From Acidobacteriota bacterium (GTDB lineage Bacteria > Acidobacteriota > Terriglobia > Acidiferrales > UBA7541): a stretch of DNA of 64,000 nt. The notes beneath the pieces are model-generated. The model did not search any database, was not told where the DNA came from, and saw only the letters and a program-made list of their open reading frames with translations. Shown in pieces: positions 8,855-17,257 of the stretch; the first letter of the stretch is position 1; each line of letters starts with the position of its first letter. The position numbers were made by a program, and so were the translations under genes. The stretch spans positions 62,001-126,000 of the forward strand of contig JABCZN010000007.1 of the NCBI GenBank assembly GCA_013289665.1. Reading direction: 5' to 3'.

Positions 8855-10288
8855 ATGTTCGAGTTCTCAAGTGTTTGGGTCATCGCCGGTCTGGCGGTGC
8901 TCGCAGTCTTGTTCCTCATGGTTCTCGCTGCGCGGATGTATCGCAAAGCGGGCCCGCACGAAGCCTTGATTGTTTACGGCTTCCGCGGCACGCGCATCAT
9001 CAAGGGCGGTGGCACGATCATCTTTCCGATGGTGGAGCAGTGCAAGGAGCTCTCCCTCGAATTGATGTCGTTTGACGTGGCGCCGCAGCAGAGCCTCTAT
9101 ACCAACCAAGGCGTCGCGGTCACCGTGGAAGCCGTGGCGCAGCTCAAAGTGAAGTCTGATCCGGTGTCTATCCGTACCGCGGCCGAGCAATTTCTGACCA
9201 AGCGCCCGGACCAGCGCGAAGGTCTTATCCGCCTGGTGATGGAAGGGCATCTGCGCGGCATCATCGGTCAACTCACGGTCGAGCAGATCGTGAAGGAGCC
9301 GGAAATGGTTGGCGGGCACATGCGCTCCACGTGCGCCGACGACATGAGCAAGATGGGGCTCGAAGTCGTGAGTTTCACCATCAAGGAAGTGCGCGACAAA
9401 AATGAGTACATCACCAACATGGGCCGCCCGGACATCGCGCGCATCAAGCGCGACGCCGAAGTAGCCGCCGCCGAAGCCGATCGCGATATCGCCATCAAGC
9501 GCGCGGAAGCGTCACGCGCTTCGGCGATTGCCAAGGCACAAGCAGACCAGGAACGCGTTGCGGCGGAAACCGCTTCGATGGCCAAGCAGGCGGAAGCCGA
9601 GCGCGACTTGGACATTAAAAAAGCCAACTACCTGGAAATCAGCAAAAAGGCCCAGGCGCAAGCCGATAAGGCCTATGAAATCGAAACCAACCGCCAGCAA
9701 CAGACCGTTATGCTCGAGCAGGTGCGTATCCAGCAGGTTGAACGCGAAGCGCAGGTGAAGGTGCAGGACGCCGAAATCACGCGCCGCGAACGAGAGCTGA
9801 TCGCCACCGTGCTGAAGCAAGCGGAAATCGAACGGCAGCGCATCGAAACGATCGCCAACGCCGAACGCCAGCGCCTGATCAGCGAAGCCGAAGGCCGCGC
9901 GTCTTCCATTCGCGCGCAAGGAGAAGCCGAAGCCGAGATCATCTTCAAGAAGGGTGAAGCGGAAGCCCGCGCGATGAACGTTAAGGCGGAGGCCTTTCAG
10001 GAATACAACCAGGCCGCCGTGTTGGACAAGCTGATCACCGGTTTGCCGGAAGTGGTTCGCGCACTGAGCGAACCGCTGAGCAAGGTGGACAAGGTGACCA
10101 TCGTTTCGACAGGCAATGGCGATGCCGCGGGAGCGTACAAGCTCACCGGCGACATTACTAAGATTGCGGCGCAGGTGCCCGCGCTCTTCGAGGCCCTCTC
10201 TGGCATGCAGATGTCGGAGTTGCTGAGCAAGGTGCGCATGATCGGCGACAAGGCGCCCAAGCCCGAGCCGCCCTCGGTGAAGGCCTAA
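8855..10288 (+). CDS. Flotillin-like protein (YqiK type)
   Basis: A 477-residue protein with one N-terminal transmembrane helix (residues about 5-25). It has an SPFH/band 7 domain (about 30-200) and a long coiled coil rich in Ala, Glu, Lys and Arg with many AEAE/AEAR repeats (about 210-390). The C-terminal tail matches flotillins (LDKLITGLPEVVRALSEPLSKVDKVTIV). Flotillins organise membrane microdomains and affect fluidity and stress responses. The start at 8855 has a strong ribosome site (GGGAGG); an in-frame ATG at 8789 does not. The gene lies between the NfeD-like partner and PspA. Confidence 0.92.
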   Translation: MFEFSSVWVIAGLAVLAVLFLMVLAARMYRKAGPHEALIVYGFRGTRIIKGGGTIIFPMVEQCKELSLELMSFDVAPQQSLYTNQGVAVTVEAVAQLKVKSDPVSIRTAAEQFLTKRPDQREGLIRLVMEGHLRGIIGQLTVEQIVKEPEMVGGHMRSTCADDMSKMGLEVVSFTIKEVRDKNEYITNMGRPDIARIKRDAEVAAAEADRDIAIKRAEASRASAIAKAQADQERVAAETASMAKQAEAERDLDIKKANYLEISKKAQAQADKAYEIETNRQQQTVMLEQVRIQQVEREAQVKVQDAEITRRERELIATVLKQAEIERQRIETIANAERQRLISEAEGRASSIRAQGEAEAEIIFKKGEAEARAMNVKAEAFQEYNQAAVLDKLITGLPEVVRALSEPLSKVDKVTIVSTGNGDAAGAYKLTGDITKIAAQVPALFEALSGMQMSELLSKVRMIGDKAPKPEPPSVKA

Positions 10289-10367
10289 CCACATTCCGCC
10301 GGAGCGCGTCAGAAGGCGCGCTCTGGCGCTTCTCTCACGACGGGGGATTTCAATGGAGGAAAGGGTC

Positions 10368-10496
10368 ATGAGTCTGACGTTGCAGCAGAAGCGGGGACTG
10401 TTCTGGGCGCTGGGGATACTCATCATGCTGACTCTGAGCAGTGTCGCCTGGGCCCAGATCAACACTGCACTGACACATTGCTTCTCGTTGTTTTGA
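10368..10496 (+). CDS. 42-residue membrane or exported micro-protein
   Basis: A short frame starting at ATG 10368 with GGAGG 8 bases upstream. It encodes MSLTLQQKRG, then a hydrophobic stretch of about 17 residues ending AWAQ, then a short tail with one Cys and one His. It reads as either a small single-pass membrane peptide or a signal peptide with cleavage after AWA and an 13-residue product. It lies in the direction of transcription between flotillin and PspA, so co-expression is likely. I know of no described homologue. Confidence 0.55.
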   Translation: MSLTLQQKRGLFWALGILIMLTLSSVAWAQINTALTHCFSLF

Positions 10497-10503
10497 GTTC
10501 ATT

Positions 10504-10533
10504 GGCCTGGCCGGTCCTCAGACCGGCCAGGCC
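10504..10533. repeat. Intergenic palindrome, 13-base perfect arms
   Basis: Arms GGCCTGGCCGGTC (10504-10516) and GACCGGCCAGGCC (10521-10533) flank a CTCA loop. The GGCCGGTC/GACCGGCC core resembles the element at 40540-40561, which has a TTCA loop. It follows the 42-residue gene directly and could also act as a hairpin in the mRNA. Confidence 0.65.
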
Positions 10534-10538
10534 CGTAG

Positions 10539-10558
10539 CTCACCCCTTCAGGGGTGAG
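10539..10558. repeat. Second intergenic palindrome of the same cluster
   Basis: CTCACCCC (10539-10546), TTCA loop and GGGGTGAG (10551-10558) form a perfect 8-base hairpin. A further imperfect dyad (CAGG...CCTG with GGGCTACA) follows at about 10600-10625. Together these make a compound palindromic element of about 130 bases in front of pspA. Confidence 0.55.
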
Positions 10559-10656
10559 GGTTCCCCGTTCGGCGAGGTGATTGCCGGCGTTGTGGAAACC
10601 CTCAGGTCTGAAGGCCTGGGCTACAAATCTTCGGTAATTTGGAAAGGAGCAGCACC

Positions 10657-11322
10657 ATGGGACTCTTAGAACGCGTCAGCACTTTAATTCGGGCCAATCT
10701 CAACGATATGGTCGATCGCGCGGAAGATCCGGAAAAAATGATCAAGCAGGTGATTCTGGATATGGAGAATCAATACCTGCAGGTCAAGACGCAGGTGGCC
10801 GTGTCGATCGCCGATCAGCACATTCTTGAAAAGAAACTTCACGAGCAGGAAGACACCGCCAAGGACTGGATGCGCAAAGCGGAAGTCGCCGTGGACAAGA
10901 CGCAGGACGACCTGGCGCGGGCCGCACTCGACCGCTATCAGACTGCGCTGCGGCTCACCCAAAGCTTCCAGGAACAGGTCAACGACCAGAAAGCCCAGGT
11001 GGATACCTTGAAGAACGCGTTGGTAAAGCTGGAACAGAAGCTGGACGAAGCCAAGTCCAAGCGCGAAATGTTGATGGCCCGCCACCGCCGCAGCATCGCG
11101 CTCGATAAAGCCGCCAAAGCCCAGGTCGCGGTTGGCGAAGGCTCAAAGAGCGCCACGTTTGACCGCTTGAAGGAACGCGTGCAGCACACGGAAGCGACAG
11201 CCTCGGCGGAAATCGACCTGCTTCACGACGACATGGCCGAGAAGCTGAACCGCCTCGACCGCGACACCGAGGTCGAGCGCCTGCTCAACGACCTGAAGAC
11301 ACGAAAGGGCATACCGGCGTAG
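10657..11322 (+). CDS. pspA: Phage shock protein A / IM30 family protein
   Basis: A 221-residue, almost wholly helical protein. The N-terminus (MGLLERVSTLIRANLNDMVDRAEDPEKMI) is the amphipathic membrane-binding start of the PspA/IM30 family, followed by long coiled coils. PspA is a peripheral inner-membrane protein related to ESCRT-III that stabilises damaged membranes and limits proton leakage. The start has AAGGAG 7 bases upstream. No PspF, PspB or PspC gene is near. The nearby regulator is the XRE protein at 7558, so control is probably of a different type from the enterobacterial system. Confidence 0.93.
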   Translation: MGLLERVSTLIRANLNDMVDRAEDPEKMIKQVILDMENQYLQVKTQVAVSIADQHILEKKLHEQEDTAKDWMRKAEVAVDKTQDDLARAALDRYQTALRLTQSFQEQVNDQKAQVDTLKNALVKLEQKLDEAKSKREMLMARHRRSIALDKAAKAQVAVGEGSKSATFDRLKERVQHTEATASAEIDLLHDDMAEKLNRLDRDTEVERLLNDLKTRKGIPA

Positions 11323-11370
11323 CCGGGCGATCGGTCGCTGGCTGACGCGGGAGGCGAGTGACGGACGTTT

Positions 11371-11640
11371 GTGAGGTCAGGTGTGGAATTTCCTGTTCGT
11401 GCTCGCCATGAGAATCCTCGGCTGGTTGGGTCTCAACGTGAAGAACCGAGTCCGGCCGAGATTGTTCCGTTCGGCCGTTACGGTGGCGGCGATTGGACCG
11501 GCCATCCCATCGGCTTTCTCATCGTCGTGGGGCTGCTCTTGATGGGACTGGTCGGCCTTCCCGGGTTTCGCTGGTTTTTCGCGGCATCGCTGGCACTCGG
11601 TGGAGCACTTGGTCTCATCCTTACGCGACTCCATCGGTAA
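11371..11640 (+). CDS. Small membrane protein downstream of pspA, N-terminus uncertain
   Basis: Up to 89 residues from a GTG at 11371 (or 11383). The C-terminal half has two hydrophobic segments (GFLIVVGLLLMGLVGLPG and WFFAASLALGGALGLIL), preceded by GRYGGGDWTGHP. The N-terminal part in this frame is not protein-like. A different frame starting at GTG 11381 reads VWNFLFVLAMRILGWLGLN, a good hydrophobic start, so a frameshift may separate the two parts. Position suggests a role with PspA; no family was recognised. Confidence 0.45.
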   Translation: MRSGVEFPVRARHENPRLVGSQREEPSPAEIVPFGRYGGGDWTGHPIGFLIVVGLLLMGLVGLPGFRWFFAASLALGGALGLILTRLHR

Positions 11641-11666
11641 GATCCCGAGCGGGCGGGAGTCCTCAA

Positions 11667-12317
11667 TCAATGCGGGATAGCAGGATGGTTGCCCCCAGTG
11701 ACCCACCAAATGGAGGCGACCCAGAAGGCTACCCCGATGGTGGCCGCTAGTCCGAAGGCTTTCATGCGTTCAATCCCATCGACTTCTTCGAAAACGATCA
11801 TCAGGACGGCGATCCCGCCGAGTCCCGCGAGCGCGTCGCCCCAGACGGGCACGATCAGTAGGCACCGGAATAACTGTCCAAGCATGTATGCGCGCATGAC
11901 GCCGAGGTAGCTGCCTCTGGCGTCAAAGAAAAGCTTCGCCAATTGGTGCGAGAGCCCCACCTGCAGAATGATCCACGCCAGTGTGTATGCCAGGGTCTGC
12001 GGGTAACGGGTTGCCATCAAACCCCATGGAATGGGATAGCCCAGCTGCACGCTCCTCTGTGCCAGCAATCCGAATGGAATGGCGGTTCCAACGGCCAGAA
12101 TTAGCAAGCCGTAGAGCAGTGAGTTGTTGTCCCGGGAAGCGCGGCGCACCGCAGCGTCGTCCCAGATCATAATCTTGAATGCTTCATCGAGATAGTAGAG
12201 GGGCGCGAACCGGACTTTTGGCGGCGGAGCCGTTTCCTCCGCTGCGACTAAAGGCGCGATCCCCGCACAATTGTGGGTCAAACCATATTCCTGTTCACAA
12301 ACGCTACATTGGCTCAT
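11667..12317 (-). CDS. Yip1-like membrane protein with N-terminal cysteine cluster
   Basis: A 216-residue protein. The N-terminus carries CSVCEQEYGLTHNC, a likely partial metal-binding knuckle, then a proline-rich linker. A membrane domain with about five hydrophobic segments follows, with the DEAFKIMIWDDAAVRRASRDNN region before TM1. The arrangement is like bacterial Yip1/DUF1282-type membrane proteins of unknown function. It faces the pspA locus convergently. Confidence 0.6.
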   Translation of the reverse strand: MSQCSVCEQEYGLTHNCAGIAPLVAAEETAPPPKVRFAPLYYLDEAFKIMIWDDAAVRRASRDNNSLLYGLLILAVGTAIPFGLLAQRSVQLGYPIPWGLMATRYPQTLAYTLAWIILQVGLSHQLAKLFFDARGSYLGVMRAYMLGQLFRCLLIVPVWGDALAGLGGIAVLMIVFEEVDGIERMKAFGLAATIGVAFWVASIWWVTGGNHPAIPH

Positions 12318-12424
12318 GAGTACCTACCAGAACAGCAGGCGAGACTCTAACATAACTTTCCCCCGTTAAATCAAATTGCTTTGAAATGCTGCACGGAGGC
12401 AGTGGCCGTGACAAAATAGCAGCG

Positions 12425-13192
12425 ATGAATCCATGGATGATTGGCATGCCGTCGTCGATTGCGGCGGGGCTTGCAGGATTGACCGCCTACGGAGCTGCGT
12501 ATCCGCGGGCACAGCTTTTTGGGCCCACACTTTGCCGTACCGGAGCGCCGAACAAACTGGCGATTACGTTTGATGATGGGCCGAATCCTGCGATTACGCC
12601 GAAGTTGCTGGACCTGCTGGCGAAGCACAACGCCCGGGCGACGTTTTTTCTGGTGGGGAAGTTTGTTCGCGAGTGCCCCGAAATGACCAGGGAAATTCTG
12701 GCGCGGGGGCACGCTCTCGGCAATCACACCGATACGCATCCCAATCTGTTTTTGTGTGGCCCACAGAAAAGCGAGGAGGAGTTGAAGCGTTGCGCCGATG
12801 CGATTCGCCTGGCCGCCGGAGTTGAGCCGCGCTGGTTCCGGCCACCGTTTGGCTTTCGCAGTCCATGGCTAAGCCAGATCGTGAACCGCCAGGGAATGCG
12901 GACCGTGATGTGGACTCGCATCCCCGGCGATTGGCGTGGGAAGCCGGCGGAATGGCTGATCAAGCGGATGAATCCGATCGCCGAGAATGCTCGCCGGAAA
13001 TTGCCGCCACGGACAGGTTACGGCGGCCTCACCGGCGACATTCTCTGCCTGCACGACGGGAATCACCGCCACCTGAACGGCGACCGCGCCCACACCCTGT
13101 CGGCGCTCGAGTATTGGCTGCCGCGCTGGAGCGATTTGGGGCTCGAATTTGTTACAATGGACGAAACTTTTAGCAAGACAGTCGAGGCCTAA
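12425..13192 (+). CDS. Polysaccharide deacetylase family protein (NodB domain)
   Basis: A 255-residue protein with a hydrophobic N-terminus and a NodB homology domain. Motif 1 is TFDDGPNP, with the paired catalytic and metal-binding aspartates. Motif 2 is GNHTDTHP, which supplies the zinc-binding histidines. Motif 3 is RWFRPPFGFR, and a late motif is LCLHDGN. Such enzymes remove N-acetyl groups from peptidoglycan, chitin-like or other surface glycans. ATG 12425 was preferred; an in-frame ATG at 12386 would add 13 residues. The stop overlaps the start of the next gene by one base. Confidence 0.85.
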   Translation: MNPWMIGMPSSIAAGLAGLTAYGAAYPRAQLFGPTLCRTGAPNKLAITFDDGPNPAITPKLLDLLAKHNARATFFLVGKFVRECPEMTREILARGHALGNHTDTHPNLFLCGPQKSEEELKRCADAIRLAAGVEPRWFRPPFGFRSPWLSQIVNRQGMRTVMWTRIPGDWRGKPAEWLIKRMNPIAENARRKLPPRTGYGGLTGDILCLHDGNHRHLNGDRAHTLSALEYWLPRWSDLGLEFVTMDETFSKTVEA

Positions 13193-13506
13193 TGGACGAA
13201 CGAAGCTTTTACACGGAAAAGGAAGAGATACGCAAGGTCAAGCTGGTATGCCCCAGTTGCCGCGGCGAATTTGAAGCACCGGTGCGCTGGAAGGTCTGCC
13301 GCAAGAGGAAAGAACTTCCCCGCGGCGCGGGCGAAGAAGACCGCCGCAAGTTCGCGAAGGCAACGTCCTACATGGTGCGGCTGGAAGATCTGGTAGCCTG
13401 CTACAAGTGCCGAAAGCGCTTCGAACTTACGGGGCAGTCCACCGTGCTCATCAATGACAATCTCGGCGACCCGAATGAGGATCCCGAGAATTTTGGGAAT
13501 CGGTAA
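13192..13506 (+). CDS. Small zinc-ribbon hypothetical protein
   Basis: A 104-residue, charged protein with two cysteine pairs: CPSC near residue 20 and CYKC near residue 70. This spacing fits one zinc ribbon split by a basic insert (KVCRKRKELPRG). The start codon shares one base with the stop of the deacetylase gene, so the two are probably translated together. Function unknown. Confidence 0.65.
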   Translation: MDERSFYTEKEEIRKVKLVCPSCRGEFEAPVRWKVCRKRKELPRGAGEEDRRKFAKATSYMVRLEDLVACYKCRKRFELTGQSTVLINDNLGDPNEDPENFGNR

Positions 13507-13581
13507 CGCAGGAGCGAACAGCGGTCAGGTAGCAGTGATCCCGAACCTGGTTCTCGCTGAATTGGGGCGCGTGCGACTCCT

Positions 13582-13782
13582 TTAGATTTCCGGATACATC
13601 TCAAAAAACGCGTCAATCGACTGGCGAAAGGTGTCTTCAATTTCTTCCTTGCTGCCCTCGATCAGGTGCATCGCAACGCGCGCGGTCCTCCCGCTCTTCA
13701 AGACCACCATGGCTTCCTTCACTTCTCCCAAGTCGTCCACCGGCAATAACCTCATGCCATAAATCAGAGCCAATTTCGCCAT
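13582..13782 (-). CDS. Conserved-looking 66-residue hypothetical protein
   Basis: A short protein (MAKLALIYGMRLLPVDDLGEV at the start, acidic helical C-terminus ending FFEMYPEI). A strong ribosome site, GAGGAGG, lies 6 bases before the ATG, which supports a real gene despite its length. It is convergent with the zinc-ribbon gene. No function was recognised. Confidence 0.6.
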   Translation of the reverse strand: MAKLALIYGMRLLPVDDLGEVKEAMVVLKSGRTARVAMHLIEGSKEEIEDTFRQSIDAFFEMYPEI

Positions 13783-14047
13783 CCTGTTCCTCCTCGCAAC
13801 TTCCCCAGACTAGGCGGCTCTGGCGTTCCGGTCAAACCGCCTGTTTTGCCCTCTCACTGTCATTTATTTCCTGCGCTTCGATGTAGGATTTCCTCATCGC
13901 CCGCCTTTCTGGCCGTTCCGCGTCTTGCCTATCTGCAATTCCTGCTATCCATTCGGCAAAGCTTCTTCCAAGCGGCCTGCCGTGATATTGGAAAGAAAGT
14001 TGCTTTCTGAAGATTGCGAGACATCGGCATATCGGGGGGAATAGAAC

Positions 14048-14596
14048 ATGAGACGCCTCCATTTGATCTTGGCAATGCTCGTTTGCGTGTTATTTCCGGG
14101 AATTCTTCCCGCTCAGGCGGAACTTCCCCCAGAATCTGCCTCGGGTGCTTCGGTGGAACTTCCCCAAACTCCGGACTCCGCACCCACCAGTGTCGCTCAA
14201 GCAGAAAAGCCCCGAGTGCGAATCTGCCGGCATGCCTTCTACAGCTCCGCTCGCCGGCATCCGGTCACGCCGCGCGAAGTATCCCTGCGCGAAGCCGTGC
14301 AGTCGCTTGGCACCGACGGGCACCGCTTCGTCCGCTGCGAACTGAAAGATGGCTCGCGCTTCACGGGGGGTATCAAGAGCATCCAGTTCGCGGCTTTCAC
14401 AATTTCACAGGGCATAACCGGCGTCCGCCAAATCAATTATTCGGATCTGAAAGAACCGCCTCGGCCCGGCGCCGCCGTCGTTGCGCACTTCGCCAACGGT
14501 TTGAAATGGACGGCAGTGGTCGCGGCCTCTATCGCGGTCTCGCCGCTGGTCATCCCTTTGCTCGCCTTGATTTTCACGGGGGTTATCAACGATTAA
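14048..14596 (+). CDS. Exported hypothetical protein with C-terminal membrane anchor
   Basis: 182 residues: a signal peptide (residues 1-24, cleavage near PAQAE), a Pro/Ser-rich low-complexity stretch, a central region with FVRCELKDGSRFTGGIKSIQFAAFTIS that looks like a small beta barrel, and a C-terminal hydrophobic segment (residues about 155-178). The probable topology is periplasmic with an inner-membrane anchor. No family was recognised. The 265 bases upstream hold no convincing gene. Confidence 0.6.
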   Translation: MRRLHLILAMLVCVLFPGILPAQAELPPESASGASVELPQTPDSAPTSVAQAEKPRVRICRHAFYSSARRHPVTPREVSLREAVQSLGTDGHRFVRCELKDGSRFTGGIKSIQFAAFTISQGITGVRQINYSDLKEPPRPGAAVVAHFANGLKWTAVVAASIAVSPLVIPLLALIFTGVIND

Positions 14597-14719
14597 TTGC
14601 GTGCGCTTCTCTCGATTGGCGGCTAGTTAGTTTGCCTTCATGTCCCCGAAAATTCACTAATCCCTGCAAGCATCTCTGTGTCAGAATCTGGCATCGCAGG
14701 AAGTACACGGAGGAAGCCG

Positions 14720-15490
14720 ATGAAATACCGCCTGCTCGCAGCAAGTTTGCTGGTCGCCCTCTCAGGCAGCGCGCCGGCCTTTGCGCAGGCCCCGGAGGGG
14801 CCGCAGCCCGATCCGCCGACTCCTGCCGCGCGGCCTGCTCCCGCGCCCTCTCCACGCGCGGCCGGCAACGGGCAAACGATCACCGTGCCCTCCGGCACCC
14901 GGCTCGGCGTGACTCTTGAGAATGGCATTTCGACCAATTCCGCGAAGCCGGGCGACTCGGTTTATTTCCGAACCTCGTTTCCCGTAACCATGAACAACAA
15001 AGTGGTGATCCCGGTCGGCTCGTATTTGCGGGGAGAGGTCACCGACTCCAAGCGGCCCGGGCGAGTGAAGGGTAAGGGAGAACTCCGCATCCGGCTGAAC
15101 ACGCTGATTTTTCCGAATGGCTACACCGTTGATCTGAACGCCGAGCCGCACAGCACTGACGGCGGGGGAACGAAAACGGATTCCGAAGGCAAAATTACCG
15201 GTCCTGGCGGCAAGGGCAAAGATGCGGAAACAATCGCGACCACAACAGTCGCAGGTGCAGGCATCGGCGCTATCGCCGCAGGAGGCAAGGGCGCGGGTAT
15301 TGGCGCGGGCATCGGCGGAGTTGCTGGGCTGGCGGCCGTGCTGCTCTCGCGCGGACCCGAGGCACAATTGCCCCGCGGTTCTTCGATGGATCTGGTGCTG
15401 GAGCGCGACCTGCAATTGGAAGCGGAGCAGGTACATTACACCAACGTCGGGCAGCCGAACACCGTAATCGTCCAGCCAATCCAGCAGTAA
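14720..15490 (+). CDS. Exported protein with beta domain and glycine zipper (paralogue of the gene at 21622)
   Basis: 256 residues: a signal peptide (cleavage near AFAQA), a proline-rich linker, a beta domain (VPSGTRLGVTLENGISTNSA through VVIPVGSYLRGEVTD), a long Gly/Ala zipper (GAGIGAIAAGGKGAGIGAG) and a final PRGSSMDLVLERDLQLE segment. The same order occurs in the protein at 21622-22368. The zipper suggests insertion in, or packing against, the outer membrane. A ribosome site (GGAGG) supports ATG 14720. Function unknown. Confidence 0.7.
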   Translation: MKYRLLAASLLVALSGSAPAFAQAPEGPQPDPPTPAARPAPAPSPRAAGNGQTITVPSGTRLGVTLENGISTNSAKPGDSVYFRTSFPVTMNNKVVIPVGSYLRGEVTDSKRPGRVKGKGELRIRLNTLIFPNGYTVDLNAEPHSTDGGGTKTDSEGKITGPGGKGKDAETIATTTVAGAGIGAIAAGGKGAGIGAGIGGVAGLAAVLLSRGPEAQLPRGSSMDLVLERDLQLEAEQVHYTNVGQPNTVIVQPIQQ

Positions 15491-15503
15491 TAGAAAAGGC
15501 TGG

Positions 15504-16631
15504 TTATGCGCCGCGGCTCTGGCGCACACGCTGAAAACGCATCGGGCTGAATGGCGCCCAGTCCTCGCTTACTTTTTGCGTGGTCACCCATTCGCGAATC
15601 AGCCGGGCCGTAACCGGTGTGAGCAAAATCCCGCTTCGAAAATGCCCGGTGGCGATCAGCAAACCGTCCAGATCCGTTGGCCCGAGGATCGGAAGATGGT
15701 CGGGGGAATCCGGCCGCAAGCCTGCCCAGGTCTCTTCAATACGCGCGGATTCGAGCGCTGGCACCAGCTTCGTCGCACCGCTCAGGATTCGCTTCATACC
15801 CGCCACGGTCACGCTGCGGTCGAAGCCTTCATATTCCACGGTTGAGCCGGCGATGATTCTGCCGTCATTCCGCGGCACCAGATACATATGCCCCAACCAC
15901 AAATCTTTTTTAAGATTCACCGAGTCGCAGCGCAGCGCCATCATCTGGCCTTTGGCTGGAGTTACCGGTGCGTACGCCGCCACGCCTTTGATGCGCGCGC
16001 TGAAGCATCCGGCTGCGATCACTGTCCAGCGCGCCTCCACGCGGCCGCTTTGAAGTTCGAGACCCTTGCAAACATCACCGTCGGTCCACAAAGCCTCTGA
16101 GCCATTACCGGCAAAAATCTCCACGCCTTTGCGGCGCGCCGCTTCCAGCGTGGCTTCGGTGAACAGCCGGTTATCCAGCGAGGCTTCATCGGGCCGGTGA
16201 ACGGCGGCGCGCAGCTCGCTTGTTAGTGCAGGCTCGATTCGACGCGCTTCTGGGCCGCTCAGCGCTTCCGCGCGTAGACCTGCGCCACGGTGCAGCGCCA
16301 GGATTTCGTCGATCTCGGCCTGCCCCGTTTCATCGAGCAACAGGTCCAGTGCCCCATCCTTGCGATAACCAACCGACCGGCCGGTTAAGTCTTCAACGCG
16401 CCGGATGAATTCCGGATACAAGCGCACGCTGGCCAGGCTGATGGGCAGCAGGGAAGCCATCTCTGAACTTTCCGGTGCGGGAGAAATCATGCCCGCGCTG
16501 GCCCAGGAAGCTTCACGGCCGGGATTCTGTGCGTCGAATACCGCGACGCGCAACCCTTCAGCAGCCAATTCGAACGCAATCGAAGCGCCGATAAGGCCAC
16601 CGCCGGCCACCACTGCATCGTAGGGTTTCAT
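15504..16631 (-). CDS. thiO: Glycine oxidase ThiO-like FAD-dependent oxidoreductase
   Basis: A 375-residue DAO-family flavoenzyme. The N-terminal FAD-binding motif GGGLIGASIAFELA is clear. Late motifs such as YLVPRNDGRIIAGSTVE, WAGLRPDSPDHLPILG and ATGHFRSGILLTPVTA match ThiO. The enzyme oxidises glycine to the imine used for the thiazole moiety of thiamine. No other thiamine gene is visible, so another amino-acid oxidase role cannot be excluded. It lies 51 bases downstream of the lipoprotein gene of the kinase operon on the same strand. Confidence 0.8.
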   Translation of the reverse strand: MKPYDAVVAGGGLIGASIAFELAAEGLRVAVFDAQNPGREASWASAGMISPAPESSEMASLLPISLASVRLYPEFIRRVEDLTGRSVGYRKDGALDLLLDETGQAEIDEILALHRGAGLRAEALSGPEARRIEPALTSELRAAVHRPDEASLDNRLFTEATLEAARRKGVEIFAGNGSEALWTDGDVCKGLELQSGRVEARWTVIAAGCFSARIKGVAAYAPVTPAKGQMMALRCDSVNLKKDLWLGHMYLVPRNDGRIIAGSTVEYEGFDRSVTVAGMKRILSGATKLVPALESARIEETWAGLRPDSPDHLPILGPTDLDGLLIATGHFRSGILLTPVTARLIREWVTTQKVSEDWAPFSPMRFQRVRQSRGA

Positions 16632-16682
16632 GGACTTATTCTAGCGCAACGCTTGCCCGGAAACGGTGACTGGTAAACACGC

Positions 16683-17255
16683 TCAAGGGTTCGGGGCAAA
16701 TTCTTTTGAAAGGACTTCTGCCTTCTTGGCCTGCGAGCGAGCGCGTTGCCAGTCATTATTTTTCATCGCCTCCCGTGCGCTGTCCAGGAAGCCGCGTATC
16801 TTGGAGACCAGATCCTGCTGCCCGGTGTCCAGCGTCTTGCCCTGCGTGAGACCCAGATTCCTCTCGGCCACGATAAGGCTTTGCTGTGTTTCCGATTTCG
16901 CCGCCGACAACTGCTCGTCGCTCAGTTCTGGGGCAATAATGGGTTCGCGGGGCTTTTCGACCGCCGCGGGGCCCGGGGCCGGCGCAGCGGCAACACGCGG
17001 CCTGGCCGGCGTCCCTCGTGGAGCAACGAGACGCGGCACGAGCTCCACTTCAAAGGGAATATCCGGTGGTTCGGTCAGGCTGATTTCGAGCGGCTGCGGC
17101 ACGATGGGATGGTTCATGGCCAGACGATTGACTGGGAAGGAAGGGCGTTTCCTCTCGAGGCATCCGCCGCAGACCAGCGCACAGACGCACGCGAGCAGTA
17201 GGAATTTTTTCGGCGAAAGCTCGTTGGTGTGAATCAGGGCGGGGATGATCTGCAT
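16683..17255 (-). CDS. Probable lipoprotein of a two-component operon
   Basis: 190 residues. A basic N-region is followed by a hydrophobic run ending VCGGC, a lipobox-like site (imperfect at -3). The mature part has a Pro/Ala-rich linker and a helical C-terminal domain (QSLIVAERNLGLTQGKTLDTGQ, then WQRARSQAKKAEVLSKEF). Its ATG starts 2 bases after the stop of the kinase gene with no ribosome site of its own, so translation is probably coupled. It may modulate the kinase in the periplasm (inference). Confidence 0.65.
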   Translation of the reverse strand: MQIIPALIHTNELSPKKFLLLACVCALVCGGCLERKRPSFPVNRLAMNHPIVPQPLEISLTEPPDIPFEVELVPRLVAPRGTPARPRVAAAPAPGPAAVEKPREPIIAPELSDEQLSAAKSETQQSLIVAERNLGLTQGKTLDTGQQDLVSKIRGFLDSAREAMKNNDWQRARSQAKKAEVLSKEFAPNP

Positions 17256-17257
17256 GC

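Noticed and set aside
9512..10465. 317-residue minus-strand open frame
   Set aside because: It is antisense to the flotillin coiled coil, and its leucine/histidine-rich text arises from the repeated AEA/EAR codons on the other strand.
13832..14062. 76-residue minus-strand frame upstream of the exported protein at 14048
   Set aside because: No ribosome site, no protein-like pattern, and it overlaps the start of a better-supported plus-strand gene.
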